Source of the DNA: Deltaproteobacteria bacterium
GTDB taxonomy: Bacteria > Desulfobacterota > Desulfuromonadia > Desulfuromonadales > Geopsychrobacteraceae
Assembly: GCA_024280335.1 (NCBI GenBank)
Contig: JAJRQI010000054.1
Coordinates: 1 to 64,000, forward strand
Direction: 5' to 3'
Length of the DNA stretch: 64,000 nucleotides
A program made the position numbers and the translations under genes. Under the pieces are notes generated by a model, which had not been told where the DNA came from, did not search any database, and saw only the letters and a list, made by a program, of their open reading frames with translations. This document shows positions 16,836-25,357 of the stretch, in pieces (the first letter of the stretch is position 1; every line of letters begins with the position of its first letter).

Positions 16836-19513
16836 ATCGACACGTCAATGCTATATCGGGCCGACTCAGCTTGCGGCCGCCACAACGGCATTCTCTGGAG
16901 ATCCTTGATCGGATTACTGAGATCGTCCCCCCGCGCAAGGACGCTGATATCACGGCCGCGCTGGAGACCATCCAGAGCGAATTCCCAACTGTGACTGATT
17001 TCGAGCGGGACTTCCCATCGCTCTGTTTTGCCTTGGCCACCGGAGTAGGTAAAACTCGCCTCATGGGTGCGTTTATCAGTTACCTTCACCTCGCCCATGG
17101 CATCAACAATTTCTTCGTTCTCGCACCAAATTTGACCATCTACAACAAGTTGATCGCGGACTTCACTCCCAATACCCCCAAGTACGTATTCAAAGGGATC
17201 GCTGAGTTCGCATCTTATCCGCCAGACATCATTACCGGTGATAATTACGAGTCGAAAGCGGGCACCCTGTTCGACGCCTTGACCAAGGTGAAGGTCAATA
17301 TCTTCAATATTTCCAAGATCAATTCAGAAGTCCGTGGGGGAAAATCTCCAAGGATCAAACGACTCTCAGAGTACATCGGCGAGAGTTACTTCGATTACCT
17401 GGCGGGCCTCAAGGATCTGGTGTTGCTGATGGACGAATCGCATCGTTATCGTGCATCGGCAGGGATCAAGGCGATTAACGAGCTGAAACCGATCCTTGGT
17501 TTGGAATTAACCGCGACTCCGTTCATTGAGGGAAAAAAGGGCACAGATTTCTTTAAGAACGTCATCTACGACTACCCATTGGCTAAAGCCATGGCCGATG
17601 GATTTGTTAAAGAACCAGCCGTCGTTACCCAGAAAAACTTCAAGTCGAGCGATTTCTCCCCAGAACAAATTGAAGAGATCAAACTGGAAGACGGTGTGCG
17701 TTTGCACGAGAGCGTCAAGGTTGAACTGGAAACCTACGCTCGCCAGACCAGTCAGATGATCGTCAAGCCATTCATACTGGTTATTGCCCGCGACACTACT
17801 CACGCCGGGCAACTGCTTAATCTGATCCAGTCGGATAAATTCTTCGAAGGAAACTACAAAGAGAAAGTCATCCAGGTTGATTCGAGCAAGACCGGGGCGG
17901 CCGAAGAAGAGATGATTCAGCGCCTGTTGGCGGTGGAAAGTACCGATGAACCGACCGAGATCGTCATCCACGTCAACATGCTTAAAGAGGGTTGGGACGT
18001 CACCAATCTCTATACCATTGTTCCTTTGCGGGCGGCCAACGCGCGTGTCCTGATTGAACAGTCGATCGGGCGTGGATTACGTTTGCCCTATGGCAAGAAA
18101 ACCGGCGTGGTTGCGGTTGATCGGCTCAACATTGTCGCCCATGATCGCTTTCAGGAAATCATTGACGAAGCTAATCGCTCCGATTCGGTACTTCGTCTGG
18201 AGCAGGTCATCCTGGAGCCGGAGAAAGATTTTCAAAAGAAGCAGACGGTTGTGTCTCAGTCGATCATCGAGCAAAAGTTGGGGCTGGCGACACCGACGAC
18301 CGCCCCGGTTATGGTGGGAGAAAAACCAGTGCAGCAACCTGCACCTGTTTTCAGCACACCGGCAGAACAGAAGGTCGCTCAGGTAGCTTATGAGATCATC
18401 CAGAAACATGAGCACCTGCCCAGCTCTGCGGAATTAATTAAAGAAGATATCGCCGCAGAAATTGTTAAGCAGGTTGAGGCCGAGCTGACACCCGAGCAGG
18501 GGGAGCTGGAAGGGATTGTTGAAAAACCGGATATTGCGGCTATTGTCGCCAAGACGACAGAGCTTATCGTGCAGCAGTCGATCGACATCCCCCGTATTCT
18601 GGTCGTTCCCAAGGGGGAGGTGACGCTTGGCTATCATCCCTTCACTCTCGATACCAAGGCAATCAATTATCAGCCGGTCGATCGTGATCTGCTCATCAAA
18701 CACTTACGTACAAGCCAGGAAGATACACTAAGCGCGTATGGCGGAATCGAGCGCGAAAACCGACCAGAGGACTACCTGGTACGGGCACTGATTGACTTCG
18801 ATGACATCTCATACGATGCTCATGCCGATCTACTTTACGACCTTGCCGGGCAGGTTGTGAAACACCTCCAAGGCTACCTGGAAGAAGATGAAACGCGCAA
18901 CGTCCTGCAATATTATCAGCGGCAACTAGCCGAGTTCATCCACGCTCAGATGCAGGAGCATCAGTGGGAGTCGGCCGTCGATTATGAGGTGAAGGTCAGC
19001 AAAGGCTTTTCGACCCTCAAGCAGAGTGCCTTTACCGCTGCGACCGATGGTGTGAAGCATTTCCGTGAGACGGTTACGGACAAGAGCAAGATAGGACAGA
19101 TGGTGTTCGGCGGGTTTCAGCGATGCCTTTATCCGGTGCAGAAATTTGACTCAGACACCGAGCGCCGCTTCTCTGTGATCCTTGAAAAAACATCCGACAC
19201 GTCAATCCAGAAATGGTTCAAACCGGCCAAAGGGCAGTTTCAGATTTTCTACAAATCCGGCCGTGATCATCTCGAATATCAACCTGACTTTGTGGTTGAA
19301 GCAGAGTACCGTATCTACATGGTGGAGACCAAAGCCAGTAAAGATATGGAGGCTGCCGATGTTCTGGCCAAGAAAGAAGCGGCCGTCAAATGGTGCGGTC
19401 TTGCTTCTGATCATGCGCAGGGTAATGGTGGGAAACCCTGGCAGTATATGATGGTTCCGCATGATGTGGTGGCGGACAATATGACGCTGGCTGGACTTGC
19501 ATCAGTGCTTTAA
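16832..19513 (+). CDS. Type III restriction Res-like helicase-nuclease
   Basis: The 893-residue superfamily 2 helicase has Walker A TGVGKT (70-75), DESH at 201-204, LTATPF (motif III) and, in the C-terminal lobe, EGWDVTNL and the motif VI-like EQSIGRGLRLPYG. The C-terminal nuclease has a PD-ExK core at P818-D819 and E832-T-K834 (YQPDFVVE, MVETKA). This matches the Res subunit of type III systems, which translocates and cuts after Mod binds. Start overlaps the previous stop. A bidirectional terminator follows 77 bases after the stop. Unlike classical mod-res pairs, a DUF1016 gene separates it from the methylase. Confidence 0.9.
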   Translation: MNRHVNAISGRLSLRPPQRHSLEILDRITEIVPPRKDADITAALETIQSEFPTVTDFERDFPSLCFALATGVGKTRLMGAFISYLHLAHGINNFFVLAPNLTIYNKLIADFTPNTPKYVFKGIAEFASYPPDIITGDNYESKAGTLFDALTKVKVNIFNISKINSEVRGGKSPRIKRLSEYIGESYFDYLAGLKDLVLLMDESHRYRASAGIKAINELKPILGLELTATPFIEGKKGTDFFKNVIYDYPLAKAMADGFVKEPAVVTQKNFKSSDFSPEQIEEIKLEDGVRLHESVKVELETYARQTSQMIVKPFILVIARDTTHAGQLLNLIQSDKFFEGNYKEKVIQVDSSKTGAAEEEMIQRLLAVESTDEPTEIVIHVNMLKEGWDVTNLYTIVPLRAANARVLIEQSIGRGLRLPYGKKTGVVAVDRLNIVAHDRFQEIIDEANRSDSVLRLEQVILEPEKDFQKKQTVVSQSIIEQKLGLATPTTAPVMVGEKPVQQPAPVFSTPAEQKVAQVAYEIIQKHEHLPSSAELIKEDIAAEIVKQVEAELTPEQGELEGIVEKPDIAAIVAKTTELIVQQSIDIPRILVVPKGEVTLGYHPFTLDTKAINYQPVDRDLLIKHLRTSQEDTLSAYGGIERENRPEDYLVRALIDFDDISYDAHADLLYDLAGQVVKHLQGYLEEDETRNVLQYYQRQLAEFIHAQMQEHQWESAVDYEVKVSKGFSTLKQSAFTAATDGVKHFRETVTDKSKIGQMVFGGFQRCLYPVQKFDSDTERRFSVILEKTSDTSIQKWFKPAKGQFQIFYKSGRDHLEYQPDFVVEAEYRIYMVETKASKDMEAADVLAKKEAAVKWCGLASDHAQGNGGKPWQYMMVPHDVVADNMTLAGLASVL

Positions 19514-19589
19514 AGGCTCATCCGACAGCTTTTCTTTGATCAATCAAGGTACAACTTGTACTTGTTTATTCCATGTCACTTGGTGAACA

Positions 19590-19629
19590 AAAAGCCTCCG
19601 TTTGGATAATCACCTGAACGGAGGCTTTT
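19590..19629. terminator. Bidirectional terminator between the island and glgA
   Basis: AAAAGCCTCCGTT (19590-19602) pairs with AACGGAGGCTTTT (19617-19629). Runs of T lie on both strands, fitting the convergent genes on either side. Confidence 0.85.
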
Positions 19630-19641
19630 TGTTTCTTCGTC

Positions 19642-22600
19642 TTACGCCGCCGGCATCTGCCGGTAGTTACGCGCTTTGGTGTAGAGTTCCTGATACTGCT
19701 CCGCCGACTTGTTCCAGCTGAAATCCTGACTCATCCCCCGTTTGACCAGGGTCAACCAGCGACTGCGTTGCGGGTAAATCTCCAGCGCCCGATCGATGGC
19801 GGCCAGCAGTTCGTCGGCAGCGGAATTTTCAAAGACAAAGCCGTAGCCCTGGCGTGGCTGCGCGGTGACATCCAGAACCGTGTCGGCTAGCCCGCCGGTG
19901 TTGCGAACCACCGGCAGGGCACCGTAGGTCAGGGCGATCATCTGGGTCAGGCCGCAAGGTTCGTAAAGACTGGGAACCAGCAGCAGGTCGCTGGCGGCGT
20001 AGACCCGGCGCGAAAGTTTTTCGTCAAAACCGAGATTGATCGCGGTCTTGCCGGGATGTTTCCCCACTTGATTCTCCCAGAACGCCATCGACTCCTGACT
20101 GCCTGAACCGAGCAGAATGAACTGGATATCGCGGGTTAATAGTTCTGCCCAGATTTTTTCGACCAGGTCGATCCCTTTTTGCCGGTCGAGCCGGCTGACC
20201 AGAGCGACGATCGGTACATCGTGACGCAGATCCAGCCCCAGTTCTTTCTGTAGTGATCTTTTGCAGGCCCGCTTACCGTTCAGATTTTCCGCATTAAAGG
20301 AGGTCGGCAGTGCGGTGTCGAGGGCCGGGTCCCAGCTGCGGCGGTCGAGGCCGTTGATAATCCCGTGCAGATCCTCTTCCCGGTCGCGCAGGATACCGTC
20401 AAATCCGTGTCCCTGTTCTGCGCTCTGAATCTCCGCACAGTAGGTCGGCGAGACGGTGTTGATCACATCGGCATAGTTGATTCCGCCTTTCAGCGCGGAA
20501 ATATTACCGAAATATTCCATCCCTTTCGCGGAACCCAGGCTAGTGTCAAGCCCCAGTTGCCGGATGCTGTCGAGGGGGAAGGTGCCCTGATAGCCGAGAT
20601 TGTGAATGGTCAACAGGGTCGCAATCGAGGAGTAAAACGGGTTGTGGCGCAATTCGGTCCGCAGCAGGGCAGGGATGAAGCTGGCCTGCCAGTCATGGAT
20701 GTGGATGACATCCGGCCGAAAATCGAGCCGTTTGATCATTTCCAGAACCGCGCGACAGAAGAAACCGAAACGCAAACTGTTGTCAGCGTAATCGCCTTCG
20801 GCAGTGCCGTAAAGCGGCTCGCGATCGAAGAATTCCGGACAATCGATGAACCAGAACGGCACACCGTCGTGTGATGCCTGTTTCAAACTACCGCGATAGG
20901 CGGTTCCGTCAAGGGTAACTTCAACGCTTTTACGTCCTTTGCGCAGGCTGACACCGCTACGCTCTGCTGATCGATGGCAGGGCATGATAACCCGGACATC
21001 GTGTCCAAGCTGGCGTAAGGCGCGCGGCAGCGACCCGGCAACATCGGCCAGCCCGCCGGTTTTGGCAAAGGGGGTCGCTTCGGACGTGACAAAGAGGATC
21101 TTCATTGCGGTAGCGCCTCCTGAGGTTGAAGACAGAGTCGGTTCATCCGGTTCTGCTTCTTCCAGGCGCTGCAAAAAAATGTCCACCTGATAGCTGGTCT
21201 TTGCGGCGAGATCTACAATGGCCTGCTGGTTTTTTAATAAAACCCTGATAGTTTTGGACAACTTAGCGAAATCAGTGGCACCTCTTTGGTAAGAATGAAA
21301 AATTAGAAATTGAAAAAATGTGCCCAATACGCTCTGGAGTGCCTCCTTGGCGAACCAATCGACTTCATTATAATAATTACATTTGAGGAGTTTTCGCCAG
21401 TCTCTCCGGTTAAATAACCGATCTAACAGCGAATACATCTCAGTTTTAGCCAGATTGTCGCTGTTTATTAACGCCTCCCCCCAATTCTCAAGCGCAGCAA
21501 AGTCGGCCTCCTCTGCCGCAGGAAAATGTACCCTGAATGAGAGTTGCAGCAACTGCTCCGGATCGAAACCTTTTTCTTGCAGTTGCGCTAATTCGCTGAG
21601 GATTTCCTCGGTCGGTTCGCTGAAATCTGGTTGTTCATCGGCCGAAACCGTCAACGCAAGCAGCTGCGAGCAGACTGCTGAAAACGGTTCCAGCGGCAGC
21701 GCGGCATGCTCAATCCTGAGGTTGTGCCGTCCGGAACTGCCATGGCGTTGCCAGAGTTGCTGCCAGCGGCCATCCTGATCACTGAGCGAGGTAAAGTCAC
21801 TGAAGACGTGGTGGCAGTAGGGCTGCAGGGCAAATGCACCGCCGCCGCTCATTGCGGCGGTCGGTTGCAAGTGTTGTCGCCCTGAGACCAGATCGGTCAA
21901 CAACACAAAATCGGCCTGTTGCTCAATATTGCAGGCCTCTGCAACCGCTTGCTGTTTTGCGTCGGACCGGGGGGCCGGCGCACCGACCCGGCCGCTGATC
22001 TGATGGGGTGAGTTGTTGCAGATCATCAACACATTTCGTTCCGCCAGCCGATTACTGTAGGCAAAGACGTCCTCTTCAACGCCGTACTCGGAAACGAAAT
22101 CATACAGCTGAAAATAATCCGCACCGCTGAATAGCGCCCGTTTGCGCAGCAGCGGAAAGATCTCCCGTTGGTGGCGGTTTTTCAGCGCCTGATCGGTCTG
22201 CTCCTGCCAGCGCGCGGCCAGATATTCCATGCCGTACTTTTCGTGCAGCCCCTCAATCTGACCGTGGCCGAACATCGGCAGCCCCGGCATGGTCGCCAAC
22301 ATGGTGGCGACGCAGAAATATTTCTCTTCCTTGCCGAACTGTTCAATCGCCGGTTTCTCATCCGGGTTGCTCATGAAATTGACAAAGCGCTGCAGGATGG
22401 CCGGATCGAAGGCGAGGATGTTCTTGATGGTTTGCCGGTATTTGCTGTTCTCTTCCCGCTTCAGCATATTCATAAACGCGCTGTTGTAGACGCGGTGCAT
22501 GCCGAGGGTGCGGACAAAATAGCCCTCCATCAACCAGAAAGCTTCGGCGACCAGCAGCGTATCAGGCGCTTCATCGCGGACTCGGTCGACCAGCTCGCGC

Positions 22601-24285
22601 CAGAATTCGACCGGAAACACGCGGTTGAATTGTTCCTGACTCAGGGCATGGTCGGCGCGGGAGGGCACCCCGGCACCGCCGCCGGGAAGCGGAAACCAGA
22701 GACGTTGAAAATGTTTTTTCGCCAGGGTCATGGCGGCGTCGAAGCGGATCACGCGGAAGCGTTTGGCCACCGACAGGATCAGCTGAATCATGGTTTCGCG
22801 CACTTCCGGCAGCAGATAGTTGAGCTGAGCAGTGTCGTTCCACGGCAGATGGGTGCCGTCGTTGCCGTGATAGAGATAGCGGACTTCACCGCTGTGATGA
22901 TTCAGATAACGACAGGCGACCGCTGCTTCGCTGTGATCGAAATAGCCATCCTCGATCTGGACGGTGAAATCGGCATCCTCACTCAGGTCGGGGCCGCTGT
23001 AACGGTAACCGGGATAGGGGGGGTGGGTGAGCTGGATGAACCAGTCGGGGTGCTCCCTGACCCAGACCGAATCGATCCCGGTGTGATTGGTGACAACATC
23101 ACAGGCCAGGTCGATGCCGCGCTGCCGACAACGTTCACGCAGATTTTCCAGGGCCGCATCGCCGCCCAGATCGTCGGCAATCCGGTAATCGTGAATCGCG
23201 TAAGCCGAGGCGGCAACCTGCAACTGTCCGCAGAGCTGTTTGATCTTTTGCGATGCTTTGGAGCGCTGCCAGATACCGATCAGCCAGAGGCTGGAAAACC
23301 CGCTGGCGGCAATCTCGTTCAGTTCCTCATCGGGAATCTGATCCAGGCGATGGATGTGTCGGCCATATTTGTCCGAGAGCTGATGCAGCCAGACGTAGAT
23401 CGTTTTCGCCAGCAACACGGTGCGCGGCATCCAGTCGAGATCAGCGGTGAAATTGGCGAACTCTTCATCCTGAAAGGCTGCCGGATCGAGGGGGGTGGTT
23501 TCCGGCTCGCCAGACGGGGCGGGGCGAACCCCTTCCTGCTCGAAATGGCTGATCGCTGTAGTGATCTGTGCCAGCAGCTCCTCGGGCAGAATCGCGTTCC
23601 AGGTCTGTTGCAGTAACAACAGCTGTTCGCGGAGAGAACCGCTGCTCTGCAGCGGCGTCAGCAATCGCTCCAGCAGCGAACCGGGCTGCTCGCCGTAGCC
23701 GTCATCGATCTCCGGCAGGGCCTGATCGATCTGTTGCAGTTGCTGATGATAGCGGCTGGTTTGTTGCAGCTGCTGCTCCTCGCTCAGAAATAGCGGCGCC
23801 GCTGCCTGCAGCGCGGGATTCTGGCTCTGCACCCGCAGCAGAAACAGTTCCAGCAGCAGCTCGTCCAGGCTGCCGTGCTGCTCAAGCTGTTCAATCAGCT
23901 TGGGGATTTCGGTCTGTTCCAGACTGACCGGCACCGAGGGGAACAGGTTGAGAAAAGCAGTGAACACTGTTTCCAGCTGCGGGACTTCCAGTTGACTGCC
24001 GGTCGCCAGCACCCGGTTGCGAAAGATCCGGCAGCTGCGGCTGGCCAGATAGTGGCGGCCGACTTGCAGCAGAACCTGGTTCAGGGTCGCCCAGAGCGCC
24101 AACTCCCCGGCAGTCGGGGCGGTTGGCGATTGCTCGCGCAGGCGATCAGCGAGCAGGTGCAGCAGATAGGTCTGCGTCGGCGGTGGCGCTTGACGGAACT
24201 GCTCGGTCAGTTGCAGTTGTTGCCAGAGGTTGCGCCCGCACTGGACACCGAGCGGAAAGTGCTTTTGTCGAAAAGTATCATTCAT
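19642..24285 (-). CDS. glgA: Fusion of a GH13 alpha-amylase-like domain and glycogen synthase GlgA
   Basis: The 1547-residue frame joins two enzymes. Residues about 1-290 are a helical leader. About 290-800 is a GH13 barrel with DVVTNH (region I), the nucleophile Asp in RVIRFDAAM and acid Glu in LLVAEAFW; region IV reads SNPD instead of the usual NHD. Residues 800-1060 are an accessory segment. From 1061 a complete GT5 synthase follows (MKILFVTSEATPFAKTGG, 487 residues, with YEPCGLTQM), which adds glucose from ADP- or UDP-glucose to glycogen. AGGAGG lies 10 bases before Met1061, so a separate GlgA may also be made. Last gene of the cluster. Confidence 0.9.
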   Translation of the reverse strand: MNDTFRQKHFPLGVQCGRNLWQQLQLTEQFRQAPPPTQTYLLHLLADRLREQSPTAPTAGELALWATLNQVLLQVGRHYLASRSCRIFRNRVLATGSQLEVPQLETVFTAFLNLFPSVPVSLEQTEIPKLIEQLEQHGSLDELLLELFLLRVQSQNPALQAAAPLFLSEEQQLQQTSRYHQQLQQIDQALPEIDDGYGEQPGSLLERLLTPLQSSGSLREQLLLLQQTWNAILPEELLAQITTAISHFEQEGVRPAPSGEPETTPLDPAAFQDEEFANFTADLDWMPRTVLLAKTIYVWLHQLSDKYGRHIHRLDQIPDEELNEIAASGFSSLWLIGIWQRSKASQKIKQLCGQLQVAASAYAIHDYRIADDLGGDAALENLRERCRQRGIDLACDVVTNHTGIDSVWVREHPDWFIQLTHPPYPGYRYSGPDLSEDADFTVQIEDGYFDHSEAAVACRYLNHHSGEVRYLYHGNDGTHLPWNDTAQLNYLLPEVRETMIQLILSVAKRFRVIRFDAAMTLAKKHFQRLWFPLPGGGAGVPSRADHALSQEQFNRVFPVEFWRELVDRVRDEAPDTLLVAEAFWLMEGYFVRTLGMHRVYNSAFMNMLKREENSKYRQTIKNILAFDPAILQRFVNFMSNPDEKPAIEQFGKEEKYFCVATMLATMPGLPMFGHGQIEGLHEKYGMEYLAARWQEQTDQALKNRHQREIFPLLRKRALFSGADYFQLYDFVSEYGVEEDVFAYSNRLAERNVLMICNNSPHQISGRVGAPAPRSDAKQQAVAEACNIEQQADFVLLTDLVSGRQHLQPTAAMSGGGAFALQPYCHHVFSDFTSLSDQDGRWQQLWQRHGSSGRHNLRIEHAALPLEPFSAVCSQLLALTVSADEQPDFSEPTEEILSELAQLQEKGFDPEQLLQLSFRVHFPAAEEADFAALENWGEALINSDNLAKTEMYSLLDRLFNRRDWRKLLKCNYYNEVDWFAKEALQSVLGTFFQFLIFHSYQRGATDFAKLSKTIRVLLKNQQAIVDLAAKTSYQVDIFLQRLEEAEPDEPTLSSTSGGATAMKILFVTSEATPFAKTGGLADVAGSLPRALRQLGHDVRVIMPCHRSAERSGVSLRKGRKSVEVTLDGTAYRGSLKQASHDGVPFWFIDCPEFFDREPLYGTAEGDYADNSLRFGFFCRAVLEMIKRLDFRPDVIHIHDWQASFIPALLRTELRHNPFYSSIATLLTIHNLGYQGTFPLDSIRQLGLDTSLGSAKGMEYFGNISALKGGINYADVINTVSPTYCAEIQSAEQGHGFDGILRDREEDLHGIINGLDRRSWDPALDTALPTSFNAENLNGKRACKRSLQKELGLDLRHDVPIVALVSRLDRQKGIDLVEKIWAELLTRDIQFILLGSGSQESMAFWENQVGKHPGKTAINLGFDEKLSRRVYAASDLLLVPSLYEPCGLTQMIALTYGALPVVRNTGGLADTVLDVTAQPRQGYGFVFENSAADELLAAIDRALEIYPQRSRWLTLVKRGMSQDFSWNKSAEQYQELYTKARNYRQMPAA
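21116..21121 (-). promoter_or_regulatory. Internal ribosome binding site for GlgA
   Basis: AGGAGG on the minus strand is followed by 10 bases and then ATG (21103-21105), which begins the GlgA domain. It lies inside the uninterrupted amylase-GlgA frame and suggests internal translation initiation, giving both fused and free synthase. Confidence 0.55.
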
Positions 24286-24292
24286 GATGGTC

Positions 24293-25333
24293 TCAATAAA
24301 TTACCGTAGGGTCTGAATTACGGAGAAAATCGGCGGCTTCTTCGGGCGCAGTCGGATTGATCTGGAAGCCGGAACCCCATTCAAAACCGGCGACCCGGGT
24401 CAGTTTCGGCGCGATTTCGATGTGCCAGTGATAATCAGACGGCAGGGATGCCCAGTAGTCGGGCCGTCCCCAGCGCAGATGCATCGGCGGAGCGCTGTGC
24501 AGGATAAAGGAGTAGGGCGGATCACGCAAAACTGCGCGCAAACGGCGCAGGGTATCGCGCAGAGTGTCAGCCAGCAGCAACAGTTGTTGGTCGGTCTGCA
24601 GGGTGAAGTCGTGACTGTGTTCGAGCGGGGCGACCATCAGTTCAAAGGGGACGCTTGAGGCGAACGGGGCATAGACGAGAAAATTACCGTCATCGCGTAC
24701 CACCCGTAGCTTGCTGTTGCGTTCCTGGCTCAACAGGTCGCAGATCAGACAGCGCTCCTTGCGTTCGAAGTGTTGGCGGCAGGCCGACAGCTCGCTGGTG
24801 ATGACCGGTGGAATCAGCGGTACGGCGATCAGCTGCGAGTGGGAATGGGGGACGTTGGCGGCAGCTTCGACACCGAAATTTTTAAACACAAAAATGTAGC
24901 GGAAACGACTGTCATTACGCAGGTCGAGCATCCGGGTGCGGTACGCTTTTAAGACCTCGGAGATCTCCTCGGCAGTCAGATCGGCCATGCTGCGTTCGTG
25001 ATCCGGATGCTCGATGATCACCTCATGGGCGCCGATCCCGTTCATCCGGTCGTAAAGACCCTCGGCCTGATTGTCCAGCTCCCCTTCAATCCGCAGCGCG
25101 GGAAACTTGTTCGGAATGACCCGGACCTGCCAGCCGGGCTGATTCGGCTGGCTGCCGTTCGGCCGGTAGGCGTAGATCTCCGGTGGGGTTTTTGCTTCAT
25201 TGCCGTTGCAGAACGGGCAGGAGGCCATTTCGATCTGGCTGCGCTGTTGAATGAAATCCTGCGGCCGACGGCTGCGCCCCTGGGTTATGATGGTCCAGTT
25301 GTTTTTCAATGGATCCCAGCGTAATTCTGACAT
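24293..25333 (-). CDS. galT: Galactose-1-phosphate uridylyltransferase-like protein GalT
   Basis: The 346-residue HIT-superfamily nucleotidyltransferase has the catalytic HSHSQ in NVPHSHSQLIAVP and zinc-type cysteines in CPFCNGNE. It moves UMP or AMP between sugar phosphates. In a glycogen cluster such proteins may act on glucose-1-phosphate (ADP- or UDP-glucose phosphorylase) rather than in the Leloir pathway, because no galK or galE is nearby. RBS AGGAGA lies before the ATG. It lies 24 bases behind the GH57 gene and 7 bases before the GH13-GlgA gene. Confidence 0.9.
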   Translation of the reverse strand: MSELRWDPLKNNWTIITQGRSRRPQDFIQQRSQIEMASCPFCNGNEAKTPPEIYAYRPNGSQPNQPGWQVRVIPNKFPALRIEGELDNQAEGLYDRMNGIGAHEVIIEHPDHERSMADLTAEEISEVLKAYRTRMLDLRNDSRFRYIFVFKNFGVEAAANVPHSHSQLIAVPLIPPVITSELSACRQHFERKERCLICDLLSQERNSKLRVVRDDGNFLVYAPFASSVPFELMVAPLEHSHDFTLQTDQQLLLLADTLRDTLRRLRAVLRDPPYSFILHSAPPMHLRWGRPDYWASLPSDYHWHIEIAPKLTRVAGFEWGSGFQINPTAPEEAADFLRNSDPTVIY

Positions 25334-25357
25334 GTATCTCCTCTGTTTTCTGTTGAC

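Noticed and set aside
10188-19513. DISARM or BREX system
   Set aside because: No DrmB (DUF1998), DrmC, PglZ or BrxC-like protein is encoded; only the SNF2 helicase and methylase are shared in kind.
22168-23616. 482-codon plus-strand frame opposite the GH13 domain
   Set aside because: Antisense frame caused by GC-rich third positions of the amylase gene; no recognised domain.
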